Shown piece after piece: positions 26,192 through 35,514 of a stretch of 64,000 nucleotides of DNA. The position numbers and the translations under genes were made by a program. Source of the DNA: Acidaminococcaceae bacterium (lineage in GTDB: Bacteria; Bacillota; Negativicutes; Acidaminococcales; Acidaminococcaceae); contig JAFQZL010000059.1 in assembly GCA_017405945.1 (NCBI GenBank), forward strand, positions 1 through 64,000, in the 5' to 3' direction. Under the pieces are notes generated by a model. The model searched no databases. It worked only from the letters and a program-made list of their open reading frames with translations, and was not told where the DNA came from. Position 1 is the stretch's first letter. Each line of letters starts with the position of its first letter.

Positions 26192-27811
26192 TTAAAACCA
26201 GGAAGAAGACAGCTTTTTCAGGATGCGGATCTCCGCTGCGTCTTTATCCCCCGCAACCACCGCAATACTGTATTTGCTGCGCCCCATCTTCATTACCGCG
26301 TCTTTTGTGCCGAACTGCCCGTTCAGAATGTTGATATATCCTTCCATGTAACGGATTTCTTCGCTGCGCAGGTTGCCTTCCGAAGGAAAATACCGCCCTT
26401 TCTCCAGGGTGAAAGCTCCGCTGCCTGCAGCAGAATCCGGCCTGTCAGTACCGGTCAGGTCGGCTTTCATCTGGAGTACGCCGGTGACCCGGTTATCTGT
26501 CATCTGGGCTGCGTCCAGATTCTTTCCCACAAGGGAGAACTGATAGTCTCCCGCAGCCGGAACCAGGAAGCCTTCCAGGGTAACTTTTGCCCCGGCGCTC
26601 ATGGCCTCGGCTTTGTGCAGCACCAGCTTGCCGGTGTCCCAGACATAATTCCCATGGAGGCTGTTCATCTGCAGCGGCGCCGCGTACAGATAATTACAGC
26701 TGAAAGTTCCTTCGATTTTCGGTTCCACGGCGGTGCCTGTCACTTTACCGGAGAACACGACGCCTGCATCGTCCAGATACAGTCCTTTGCTTAACGCCTG
26801 TGTCTTGAAATTATTTGCCGAAAAAGTTAATTCAAACACAGGGGGAAGCGGCGTTCCCCTGCCACTTTTGATGGTGCCCTGCAGGGTGACAGGCATTCCT
26901 TTTACATTGGCCTGGACCGTCTGCAGTTCAGCCATGTCCCTGTCGGCGGTAAAGCTGCCTTCCCCGTCGGTAAAGGGCATGCCGAAGAACTCGCCGGCCA
27001 TGTTGCGGGGTTTTCCGTCAAGACGGATATGCCATCCGCCCCGGTCTTTGGAAGCCGCGATTTTTACCGTGGGCACGACGCCTCCGGTGACCTTGATATG
27101 TTTCATGTCCGGATACATGGCCAATACATCCGGTACCGGCGCGTTTTTCGCTTCCCCGGTCACCCGGGCGGAACCGTTTTCATAATCCATGTTCAGGACC
27201 AGGTCGCATTTTTCTTTGTTGCCCGTGGCGCTGGCCCGCAGCAGCGGGTACTGTTTAAAGGCCATCTGGGAATTGATCTTGTCCAGGCGCACTTTCTTGC
27301 CGTTGGAGACCAGGTCCAGTTCCCCGTCTTTCACTTCGACCAGTCCCCGGAAGCTGGTTGGGTTATCCGGCTGTTTCGGCTTCTTCCCGCCTTCCCGGGC
27401 ATTGTCCTGGCCCGCGAGCTTCAGCAGGTTTAACAGGTCCAGCCCCTGGCCTTCTTCGTATACCCCGTAAAACTTCGGCCTGTTAAAAACGATATTCGTT
27501 ACGGCGCCAACGCCGGCCCCTTTGCGAAGCGCATCAAAAAAATTAACGGAAGCCGTTGCCAGTGGCATCTCCATCTTCACGTCACCGTTGGGCGCTTTCC
27601 AGACAAGGTTCCGTATTTCCACATCGCCGGCAAAGCCGGCATTGATTTTTTCATAGGTCAGTGTGCCGGCTACCACGTTCTGCCGGGCCAACATCTGCTC
27701 GGCCATGCGCGAGGCCGCGCCGCCGCCTGACTTAATAACAAGGGCAATGGCAATTAATACTGCCAGAGCCCCCATCATGATAATTCTTTGCTTTGAAGAA
27801 ATTCTTTCCAC
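26192..27811 (-). CDS. AsmA/TamB-like envelope protein 1
   Basis: 539 residues with one N-terminal membrane helix (about residues 10-27) and a long beta-rich periplasmic part resembling the AsmA/TamB/YhdP repeating-beta-groove superfamily, whose members span the periplasm and carry lipids to the outer membrane. Residues 60-80 (GDVEIRNLVWKAPNGDV) recur in the second such gene at 35515-37053. The last third (GVLQMKADLTG...GSGAFTLEKGRY...MEGYINILNGQFGTKDAVMKMG) looks like an AsmA C-terminal domain. The start is probably GTG 27811. It is inserted between ruvX and the DUF1292 gene. Family membership is by pattern, not search. Confidence 0.7.
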   Translation of the reverse strand: MERISSKQRIIMMGALAVLIAIALVIKSGGGAASRMAEQMLARQNVVAGTLTYEKINAGFAGDVEIRNLVWKAPNGDVKMEMPLATASVNFFDALRKGAGVGAVTNIVFNRPKFYGVYEEGQGLDLLNLLKLAGQDNAREGGKKPKQPDNPTSFRGLVEVKDGELDLVSNGKKVRLDKINSQMAFKQYPLLRASATGNKEKCDLVLNMDYENGSARVTGEAKNAPVPDVLAMYPDMKHIKVTGGVVPTVKIAASKDRGGWHIRLDGKPRNMAGEFFGMPFTDGEGSFTADRDMAELQTVQANVKGMPVTLQGTIKSGRGTPLPPVFELTFSANNFKTQALSKGLYLDDAGVVFSGKVTGTAVEPKIEGTFSCNYLYAAPLQMNSLHGNYVWDTGKLVLHKAEAMSAGAKVTLEGFLVPAAGDYQFSLVGKNLDAAQMTDNRVTGVLQMKADLTGTDRPDSAAGSGAFTLEKGRYFPSEGNLRSEEIRYMEGYINILNGQFGTKDAVMKMGRSKYSIAVVAGDKDAAEIRILKKLSSSWF

Positions 27812-27827
27812 GCTTCTTCACCTTGTT

Positions 27828-28265
27828 TTATTGAGAAAACTTTTTGCTGCGCAGGTTTTTGCCATCCAGATAGTTCTGGAGGATGACCACTGCGGCCATC
27901 ATATCGATGACTTTGCGCCGTTTTTTCCGCTGAAGGTCCGCATCGATGAGCACGCGTTCCGCCGCAACCGTGGAAAGCCGTTCATCCCACAGTACAACAG
28001 CAATACCGGCAAAACGGCTGCGCAGTTCTTCCGCAAAAGCTTCCGAAATCTTCGCCCGTTCGCCGATGGTCCCGTTCATGTTTTTCGGGTAGCCCAGCAC
28101 AATCTCCCCGACTTCCCATTCGGCGATAAGTTCACCGATCCTGGCAAAATCCCGTTCCGGAGACGTCCTGCGTATGGTTTCCACCCCGTTGGCAATCAGC
28201 CCGGTCAGGTCGCTGACTGCCACGCCGATGGTACGGCTGCCCAGATCAAGAGACATACTTCTCAT
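27828..28265 (-). CDS. ruvX: Holliday junction resolvase-like RuvX (YqgF)
   Basis: A 145-residue RNase H-fold protein. The first acidic residue lies in [15 protein letters not shown], the second in the [18 protein letters not shown] region, and the C-terminal [15 protein letters not shown] with a later Asp completes the site. YqgF is needed for 16S rRNA 5'-end maturation in E. coli and was predicted as a resolvase. It starts 15 bases after ireB. The start codon has no strong ribosome site; an ATG three codons in is also possible. The C-terminal ends [10 protein letters not shown]. Confidence 0.92.
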   Translation of the reverse strand: MRSMSLDLGSRTIGVAVSDLTGLIANGVETIRRTSPERDFARIGELIAEWEVGEIVLGYPKNMNGTIGERAKISEAFAEELRSRFAGIAVVLWDERLSTVAAERVLIDADLQRKKRRKVIDMMAAVVILQNYLDGKNLRSKKFSQ

Positions 28266-28280
28266 CTGTTCGCCGGCCTG

Positions 28281-28538
28281 TTACCGGATGGAAGCCAAAT
28301 AGCTTTCCAGCAAAGCTTCTACCAGTTCATATCTTTCATACTGGCGCAGCTTGTTGCGGGCATCTTTATGGCTGGTTATGTACGTGGGATCGCCGGACAG
28401 CAGATAGCCTACCAGCTGGTCTTTCGGGTTGTAACCTTTTTCTTCCAGCGCCACGCAGACTTCACGGATGGTCTGTTCAACCGGTGCCTTTTCGCGGTTT
28501 CTTTTAAACATCATGGTTTCCTGGGATACGTTAGCCAT
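28281..28538 (-). CDS. ireB: IreB family regulatory phosphoprotein (UPF0297)
   Basis: An 85-residue protein matching the IreB family: a TIREVCVALEEKGYNPKDQLVGYLLSGDPTYIT core and a C-terminal LRQYERYELVEALLESYL. In Enterococcus IreB is phosphorylated on Thr by the PASTA kinase IreK and influences cephalosporin resistance; two conserved Thr can be seen before TIREV. The start at 28538 follows AGGAG by 8 bases. It heads the leftward ireB-ruvX unit, and a candidate promoter lies near 28685-28690. Confidence 0.92.
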   Translation of the reverse strand: MANVSQETMMFKRNREKAPVEQTIREVCVALEEKGYNPKDQLVGYLLSGDPTYITSHKDARNKLRQYERYELVEALLESYLASIR

Positions 28539-28684
28539 ATTGATCACTCCTGTCTTTTCACTTATGGTGTTGCACGCATTGTGTCAGCGGTTTTGTACTT
28601 TCGCTTACCGTGTATACTCGTTGAATTTGCTTTGTTTTTGTTTTTATACGGTCTCCATCCATATATGTAGTCTTCCACTTATAT

Positions 28685-28693
28685 ATTGTACCA
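28685..28693 (-). promoter_or_regulatory. Candidate -10 region for ireB
   Basis: On the - strand TGGTACAAT (extended -10) lies about 150 bases before ireB in an A/T-rich gap after addA. The -35 is unclear. Confidence 0.35.
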
Positions 28694-28814
28694 CATTTTA
28701 TATGGTGTAAGTCGTTTTTCTTAAAGTTTTAACAAAAAATTTCCAAACTTTGTAAAAGCAGTTCCTAATCAAAGTCCGGCTGGTCCGTTTTCAGCCGAAC
28801 GCGTTCACAACGGT

Positions 28815-31800
28815 TCATCCATCCTTCTTACACATGTAGGCAAAGGGGCACAGGGAACAGTTTTCCGTCTTAACGGCGAAGTCGCCTTCCGTTTTCTTTT
28901 CGGCAATCTCCCTGCAGACTTCCCGGATCTCCTGCCGGTAATCTTTGTCAGGCAGCGTCCATTCGCTCCGGTCCCGCAAATAGTGCAGCGAGGCTTTCTT
29001 AACGCATGGGGAAGTTTCCCCGCCGGTTGCAGCAGGCGAAGCCTCATTACTTACGCCCGCAGCTTCCCCACCGGTTCTGGTTGTTGCTTTCTTTCGGATC
29101 CGCAGCATGTACTCCAGCGCCATTTTGTACAGCGCCAGCTGCCAGGCGTATCCATTGGAGACAGTATCTCCCCCGGAAGTTTTCTGAGGCGGTTTCCCGG
29201 ACTTGTAATCGATGATCTCCAGACTTCCGTCTTCCCGTTCCGCTACGGCGTCGATGACCCCGGTGACCGTATAGGTATACCTGTCATCCTGCAGCAGGGG
29301 CAGCCGGAATCCGTATTCCGCAAAGCGTTGCTGCGGGGCAAAAGACCGGTATAAATCAGATTGCAGATAGTCCTGCAGCATGGTTTCCGCTTCTGCTGCC
29401 AGATCAAAACGGCCGCCGGCGATTTCCCGGACTGCATTTTCGTACAGGTCGCGCCACACCTGTTCGTCCTCGGTGAACTGATTATGCATACGCCATTTTG
29501 CGTATTTTTCCAATACTTTGTGGACCAGTGTACCCAGCACATCCGCCGGCAAAGCGTTCCCCGGCTGCTGCTGGTCGGTTGTCAGCGGTTCTGCCAGAAT
29601 CTGTTCTTCCGCTGGCGGTATGTTTTCGATGACTCCGTAATAGTATCGGCGGGGACAGAGATCATACTCTCTCAGGGAAGTAGCCGAAAACTCTGTCATA
29701 GTTTTGCCGCCGAAGGAGTCCAGGATCGCCGCCTTTTCCAGCAGTGCTGACAGTTCCCGGTCCGAAATACGTTCCGGCCGGGCTGCTGCCGGCTGCTGTT
29801 CCACAGAAACCGCGGCGTCCACCTTATTATCGGTGCGTTCCAGTCCTATATAATCTTTCGGCAGGCCCAGGTTCAGCCAGTTCAGCCAGTGCTTTGCGTC
29901 TGACTTCTCCTTTTTGACCTCTTTCCAGCTTCCCGTCAGGATCAACCGGTCTTTGGCCCGGGTCATGGCCACGTAAAGCAGGCGTTTTTTCTCTTCCAGA
30001 TTTTTCTCTGCGTTCGCGTCTTTGATTTTGCCCAGCAAAGGCGCCGCCGTGATGATTCCTTCCGCGTTCCGCACGGAAATGCCCAGTCCCAGTTCAGGAT
30101 GCCACACTGCCCGTGACTTGTCCGCCTGGGATGAAATATCCAGAAACGGCACGGCTACCACCGGGAATTCCAGACCTTTGGATTTATGTACGGTCATCAA
30201 CTGGACTGCGCCCTCTGACACCACCGTAGCGGCCGCCTCCCTGTCCTTTGTTTCCGCCAGCTCCCGGAGACGCGCGGTAAAATCCTGCACGGTGCCCTGT
30301 TTCTGCGCCGCAAAATCGTGGGCCATCCGGTAAAACTTCCGCAGGTTCGCCAGCTGTTCTTCCCCGTTATCCTGCAAGGCCAGGATCGCTTCCGGGTGCA
30401 GCAACCTGCGAATCTCCCGGCAGAAACCGGGCAGATTCATGACAGCGGCAGCCGCAGGCAGGGGGCGCAGCAGGAGTATTGCCCTGGCCAGCGTTGTATC
30501 TTGTTCCTGCAGAAGGAAATCCCACAGGGATACGGCCGACCCGTCCTTCGCAGCCCTGTCTTTATTAAAATCCGCCATGGCGATATGCAGCCGGGTCAGC
30601 AGCGTATCGCTGAGGCCCATGTAAACAGACCTGAGCACAGCGGACAGGTTCAGGTCGTCATGGGGATTGACGGCGAAGCGGAACAGGTTCATCAGGTCCC
30701 GGGTCTCCGCCCTTTCAAAGAAGCCGCGGCCGTCTGTCACGGCATAGGGAACACCGCGCTTCTGCAGCGCTTCGGTAACAGCGGAAATATGGGTCATGTT
30801 CTGTAACAGGATGGCCATGTCTGCGTAGGCTGTCCCTTCCTGGTGCAGTTCAGCCAGACGGTTTGCCAGCCACGCGGTTTCCGACTGCCGGGCTTCCGCC
30901 AGACTGGTATTCAGCTGCACAGTTTTCGCCTGGCCGGCTTTTGAGGAAAAATTATTTTCTTTATAATGCTGTATAAACAGTTCCGGCATGCAGTCGCTCT
31001 GCCGGACAGCTTTTAATGCTTCGTAATAAACATCCTTTTCCTCATCGATGCCCATAAGGCCGGGGAACAGGTCGTTGCAAAGCTGCAGGACCGGCTCCAC
31101 GGTACGGAAATTATCGTTTAACCGGATCAGTTCCCCGCCGCTCTTCACGATTTCGTTGCGCACTCTGGCAAAGACACTGACATCGGCGCCCCGGAAACGG
31201 TAGATGGACTGTTTGGCATCCCCCACCACGAAGAGCCGGGCGTCTTTCAGTTCATCCCTGTTCCCGCCTGACAGCAGGTACACCAGCTGACGCTGCCGTT
31301 CGTTGGTATCCTGGAATTCATCCACCATGATGTACCGGAACTGCCTTCTGCACTTCGCCAGCACATCCGGATGGTGCTCCAGCAGGTCCAGGGCCTTTTC
31401 TTCCAGGTCATCAAAAGAAAGCAGACCCCCTTCCCGGAGTTTTGTGTCCAGATGCTCCCGCATCTGCAGGAGATACTCTTCCCAGGCAGGCGCCAGCGAA
31501 CGTGCCCTTACACAGAGAGGATACGCGATGATCCGTTCCAGACTGCTTTTTAAGGCGTCGATGTCCGCTTTGTTATTGCCTTTACGCTGCAGTCCTTTGT
31601 TGATTTCCTGCAGAAGATCCAGGTTTTCCTGTTTCGTAAGGTCCTGTAACGCGCGCTGCAGGTTTTCTGTATTATTTTCCAATGTTTTCCGGTTGCCCGG
31701 TATACATTCTGTTATAAATTCCGGAGTTACAACAGCCGGGAGACGGGCGGCCTCCAGCAATATCCCTGCCAGTTCCCCGTCGTATTTCGCCGCCAGCCCG

Positions 31801-32375
31801 CCCCGGGCAAAGGAAAAACCTTTCTGCAACAGACTGAGGGTCTGTTCCTGCAGGCTGCGGCTGCCGTATTCGTCGCAGAGCCTTGCCGCCGCCCCATTAT
31901 TTTCATGTAACAGGCGGCGCAGGCGGTTCCGGACTTCCTTCACCAGAAAGTCGTTATAATCCCGTTCCTCCAGCACAATAAAGGCGGGATCCAGATTGCT
32001 TTCCACCGGGTTGGCCCGCAGAAGACTGCTGCACAGGCCGTGTATCGTGCCAATCTGGGTATAGGCGAGATCTTTCAGCTGTTGCTGCCAGTAGATCCGC
32101 TGCATCTTATCCTGGCATTCTTTGCATCTTTTTTCTATTTCGTCGCGTATTCTGTCGCGCATTTCAGCGGCAGCCTTGCGGGTAAAGGTTACGGCCAGAA
32201 TCTCCCGGGGACGCACCTTATCTGCCGGCGGCCGGAGCCCCAGGCCCAGGATATACAGAAAGCGCTGCACCAGCACCCTTGTTTTGCCGCTGCCGGCCCC
32301 TGCCGACACCGCCACATTGGTATCGATGCAGTGAATCGCCCTGTCCTGGGACGGTGTTAATTTAAACTCAGCCAT
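28815..32375 (-). CDS. addA: ATP-dependent helicase/nuclease subunit A
   Basis: The 1186-residue UvrD-type helicase plus nuclease of the AddAB enzyme that resects double-strand breaks. Walker A is AGAGSGKTRVL (Lys 31); the Walker B box reads MVDEFQDTNERQ; later helicase motifs include VGDAKQSIYRFRGAD, MTVHKSKGLEFPVV and VAMTRAKDRLIL. The nuclease motif is EIIDYKSGK. Unusually for an AddA, a Cas4/AddB-like cysteine set is present: one Cys in YDLCPRRYYYG (about 907) and three at the end (CSLCPFAYMC, 1173, 1176, 1182). The start overlaps the addB stop by 8 bases, so translation is probably coupled. Confidence 0.93.
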   Translation of the reverse strand: MAEFKLTPSQDRAIHCIDTNVAVSAGAGSGKTRVLVQRFLYILGLGLRPPADKVRPREILAVTFTRKAAAEMRDRIRDEIEKRCKECQDKMQRIYWQQQLKDLAYTQIGTIHGLCSSLLRANPVESNLDPAFIVLEERDYNDFLVKEVRNRLRRLLHENNGAAARLCDEYGSRSLQEQTLSLLQKGFSFARGGLAAKYDGELAGILLEAARLPAVVTPEFITECIPGNRKTLENNTENLQRALQDLTKQENLDLLQEINKGLQRKGNNKADIDALKSSLERIIAYPLCVRARSLAPAWEEYLLQMREHLDTKLREGGLLSFDDLEEKALDLLEHHPDVLAKCRRQFRYIMVDEFQDTNERQRQLVYLLSGGNRDELKDARLFVVGDAKQSIYRFRGADVSVFARVRNEIVKSGGELIRLNDNFRTVEPVLQLCNDLFPGLMGIDEEKDVYYEALKAVRQSDCMPELFIQHYKENNFSSKAGQAKTVQLNTSLAEARQSETAWLANRLAELHQEGTAYADMAILLQNMTHISAVTEALQKRGVPYAVTDGRGFFERAETRDLMNLFRFAVNPHDDLNLSAVLRSVYMGLSDTLLTRLHIAMADFNKDRAAKDGSAVSLWDFLLQEQDTTLARAILLLRPLPAAAAVMNLPGFCREIRRLLHPEAILALQDNGEEQLANLRKFYRMAHDFAAQKQGTVQDFTARLRELAETKDREAAATVVSEGAVQLMTVHKSKGLEFPVVAVPFLDISSQADKSRAVWHPELGLGISVRNAEGIITAAPLLGKIKDANAEKNLEEKKRLLYVAMTRAKDRLILTGSWKEVKKEKSDAKHWLNWLNLGLPKDYIGLERTDNKVDAAVSVEQQPAAARPERISDRELSALLEKAAILDSFGGKTMTEFSATSLREYDLCPRRYYYGVIENIPPAEEQILAEPLTTDQQQPGNALPADVLGTLVHKVLEKYAKWRMHNQFTEDEQVWRDLYENAVREIAGGRFDLAAEAETMLQDYLQSDLYRSFAPQQRFAEYGFRLPLLQDDRYTYTVTGVIDAVAEREDGSLEIIDYKSGKPPQKTSGGDTVSNGYAWQLALYKMALEYMLRIRKKATTRTGGEAAGVSNEASPAATGGETSPCVKKASLHYLRDRSEWTLPDKDYRQEIREVCREIAEKKTEGDFAVKTENCSLCPFAYMCKKDG

Positions 32376-35300
32376 TGGGGTCCTCCTCTTCCCGTTTCCG
32401 TGACAGCACCCGGAAACGGCAAATTTCCGCCGCAGGGCAGTTTCTCTCGCAGTCTTTCGACGGGGTCGGGCTGAAATCGCCCTGTTCCATGCGCTCCAGC
32501 ATGTCTCCCAGCACCTGCTCCAGCGTGGCCTGCAGGTCTTTCATATCCGTAATGGCTGTTGCGGTTCCGTTCGCGTCTTTTGCTTCCGAAAAGGTTTTCC
32601 AGGGAACCGAATCTGCCGCTGCCGGAAACATAAAACTTTCTTTGCGTTCCGCGTCTTTCAGGCTGTAATAGCCTCCGCCTGCAACGTTGCCCCCGTTTTG
32701 CATTGCTGCGGCAAGAAGATACAAGGGCAGTTGCAGATCCGTATCCGCAAACGCTTTCTTCTGCGGCGTGTCGCCGCTCTTATAGTCTGTAATGAAATAA
32801 GCGTCCCCGGCCCTGTCGATGCGGTCGATCTTCCCGTTCAGATAAATGCGGCGGCCGTTGATATCCAGCGCGACCTCACTCTTACCCTTTTTGCCGAAGG
32901 CCTGTTCCGTGGACACCGGGCGCCATTCTCCCTGCCCGCTGTAGGCAATTTCGCTGCGCAGCCACCGCTGCAGCAGTATCCTCTGCTGTTCCTTATCATG
33001 CTGCCAGAAGTCCCCCGGATAGAGCCAGCCGTTATCCGCGAATTCCTGACAGACCGTATCAAAAATCCCGTCCAGTTCCTGCTGCAGTTCCGCATGCTGC
33101 GCCTGCTGCAGTTTTTCTCCCAGATGGTTACCGGTAAATTTTTCCAGTACTTTGTGCAGCAGGCTGCCCCGTTGCATGGGATCCATATCTTCCCCGGCTG
33201 CCTCCGCCGCTTTCTGCTGCCAGACATAGGTGACCAGGAATTTAAAGGGGCAGCCGCGGTATGTTTCCAGTTTGGATGCGCTGAAGCGGTCTCCGATCTG
33301 CAGGCTTATCCGCTGCAAAAGCGCTGCATCCTCCGGGTTGCCGTTCCAGCCAGCTGCCTTTTGCAGGCGTTTCCGGTCACTGCCGCCAATTTCCGCCAGC
33401 CCCGGCTCCAGCTGTTCAAGGGCCTCCGTCTGTCCGGCCCGAGCCAGCGCCAGTTCCAGTTCTTCCCGGGACAGGCTGTCGCCTGCAACGGTTTCCGCTT
33501 TTTTAACCTGTACTTTCAGTTCTGTAAACAGGGACTGTATCTCCCCAATGTAAGGCGACGCGTTATGTTCTTCATCCGCGTAAAAAGTCAGTACCAGCCG
33601 TTCTGTGGCCGAGGCGCAGGCGTTCATAAAGAAATGGATATCCTCGCCGTATCCCTCCGCCGAAGCGGGCAGCGTGATTCCCAGTCCTGAGAGGTCGGCC
33701 CGTTCCCTGTCATTGTAAATCCAGTTTTCTTCCTTGTAAAAAGGAAATTCATTTTCCCTGAGTCCCAGGACATACACCTGTTTAAAGGACGCGTCTTCCA
33801 GGTTGACCGCGGATAAAAAGGCGATGCCTTCCCTGTTTTCCGGCTGCAGCGAAAGGGACAGCTTGCCTGCCGCTTCCGACAGCGCTTCCGCAAATCCGGC
33901 ACAGTCTGCCCTTTGCGTTCCGGAACGGCAGAACCGGTAATCCTGGGGCAGTTTCTGCAAAAGGGCGTGGATTTGCCTGCAGGCGCAGACCGTGTTCTTA
34001 AATCCGGCCAGGGTCAGCTGTCCTTCCCGGTACAGACGTCCCGCTTTTTCCGGCAGTTTTGTCAGGGACAGGAGACGGCCGGTGATGTCGCAGTACTCCT
34101 GTATGGCAGCTTCCGCCGGGATGGCATCGGTTTCCTGCCACAGCTGCCGCAGTGCGTCGCAGCCTGTCTTCTCCAGTACATCCGCCAGGAATTTCCTGTA
34201 ATCTGTATAATACTGCTCGTCGGCAAGCTGTATCGCCGCGTCCGTGGGCAGTCCCAGGACGATTTTCTGCAGGGGCTGCGTCAGAAGGCCGGTCCAGCTT
34301 TCGGCTTTTTCCCTACCGTGCAGGGAAACGGTTTCCAAAATGGCCGCAACAAAATGAAAAACAGGGCTCGCCGCCAGGGCTGCACTGTCTTCTGCCTGTA
34401 CCGGGATCCCGTATTCGTCGCATAAGTCCCGTATCCCGCTGTATTCTTCCATACGGCGCACTACCACAGCAATTTCGGAAGGTTTTAGTGTTTGGCTGCG
34501 GAGCTGCTGCTTGATTTCCCGCAGCACCGCCCGCATTTCTTCATTTCCGTCGGGCAACTGCCAGATTTCGATGCCCCGGTCCGCGGGAGCCGGCTGCATG
34601 CCCGGGGTCCGCAGGTTACGTACGATATGACGCAGCGAAGCAGTCCGTTCAGATTCCGGAACCGCAGGCAGCTGTTCCAGTGTGGCATATCGCATCAGGT
34701 CTCCGTAGGTGAATTCCGCCGCCCCGTACAGTTCCGGCCGGCCGGGTTCATAGGGCAATGCGATCCATACGTCGCAGATCTGGCTGAGCAGGCGGATGAT
34801 CACCAGCTGCAGCGCGTCAAACCGGTAAAAGCCTGTAAAGTACAGGGATTTCCATGTAACAGCGCCGCCGCTTTTCCGCAAGGAGGCCAGTTCTTCCGCC
34901 GCCACCCGGTAAAGTCCCGCCATGTCATAGATATTGTTCTGGATGAGGTAAGCCAGGTATTCCCTGTAAATCTCCGCGATTTCCCGGTCTTTCTGCCGGT
35001 ACGCAGGGGAACGGTCGTCCCAGTGGGCAAAGGCGGTTTCAATTTCTTCCGCCGTTGCGCCGCAGCTGCCGATCTGTTCCATTAAAGAAACTACAGACCG
35101 GACAAAGCCTTTTTTCCCGGACATTTTGCCAAAATACGGCAGCCTGCCTTCCTCCTGCAGCCGGTCAAGTATATCCTGCAGGATCAGCTCCTGGGCCTTT
35201 CGGCTGATTTTCCGTACGACGAGCCTCTCATGCAGCTGCGCGCTGCACTGCTCCGTTACCGCGTTGGCAAGGGCGTCAAAATTTGCTGCCCGGATGCCCT

Positions 35301-35433
35301 GCATACGGGCTTTCTCTACCAGCGCTTCCGATGAAGCAACCAGCACCGTTTCTTCAAATTTCTGCTGCAGCGCCTTCTGATAAAAAATATCTGTAACGTT
35401 GCAGCCTGATGGCACACAGAATAAATGTAACAT
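32368..35433 (-). CDS. addB: ATP-dependent nuclease subunit B (AddB/RexB)
   Basis: 1021 residues. The C-terminal nuclease has AYFITDYKSGDTPQK and the iron-sulfur cysteines, one in YRGCPFKFL and three at 995, 999 and 1005 (CERNCPAAEIC). A superfamily I-like inactive helicase body fills the middle (LGLRENEFPFYKEENWIYNDRER). The N-terminus MLHLFCVPSGCNVTDIFYQ has no Walker A, unlike Bacillus AddB, so ATP binding is probably left to AddA; some RexB proteins are similar. It reaches the end of addA through an 8-base overlap. Together they form the RecBCD analogue. Confidence 0.9.
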   Translation of the reverse strand: MLHLFCVPSGCNVTDIFYQKALQQKFEETVLVASSEALVEKARMQGIRAANFDALANAVTEQCSAQLHERLVVRKISRKAQELILQDILDRLQEEGRLPYFGKMSGKKGFVRSVVSLMEQIGSCGATAEEIETAFAHWDDRSPAYRQKDREIAEIYREYLAYLIQNNIYDMAGLYRVAAEELASLRKSGGAVTWKSLYFTGFYRFDALQLVIIRLLSQICDVWIALPYEPGRPELYGAAEFTYGDLMRYATLEQLPAVPESERTASLRHIVRNLRTPGMQPAPADRGIEIWQLPDGNEEMRAVLREIKQQLRSQTLKPSEIAVVVRRMEEYSGIRDLCDEYGIPVQAEDSAALAASPVFHFVAAILETVSLHGREKAESWTGLLTQPLQKIVLGLPTDAAIQLADEQYYTDYRKFLADVLEKTGCDALRQLWQETDAIPAEAAIQEYCDITGRLLSLTKLPEKAGRLYREGQLTLAGFKNTVCACRQIHALLQKLPQDYRFCRSGTQRADCAGFAEALSEAAGKLSLSLQPENREGIAFLSAVNLEDASFKQVYVLGLRENEFPFYKEENWIYNDRERADLSGLGITLPASAEGYGEDIHFFMNACASATERLVLTFYADEEHNASPYIGEIQSLFTELKVQVKKAETVAGDSLSREELELALARAGQTEALEQLEPGLAEIGGSDRKRLQKAAGWNGNPEDAALLQRISLQIGDRFSASKLETYRGCPFKFLVTYVWQQKAAEAAGEDMDPMQRGSLLHKVLEKFTGNHLGEKLQQAQHAELQQELDGIFDTVCQEFADNGWLYPGDFWQHDKEQQRILLQRWLRSEIAYSGQGEWRPVSTEQAFGKKGKSEVALDINGRRIYLNGKIDRIDRAGDAYFITDYKSGDTPQKKAFADTDLQLPLYLLAAAMQNGGNVAGGGYYSLKDAERKESFMFPAAADSVPWKTFSEAKDANGTATAITDMKDLQATLEQVLGDMLERMEQGDFSPTPSKDCERNCPAAEICRFRVLSRKREEEDPNG

Positions 35434-35514
35434 GCTCCACCTGCCGGTAAATCAGCATTTTCCTTTTTAACTATCTGTTTCTTTAGCTGTCGGTTTTCTG
35501 AGTTTGCTGTTTTC

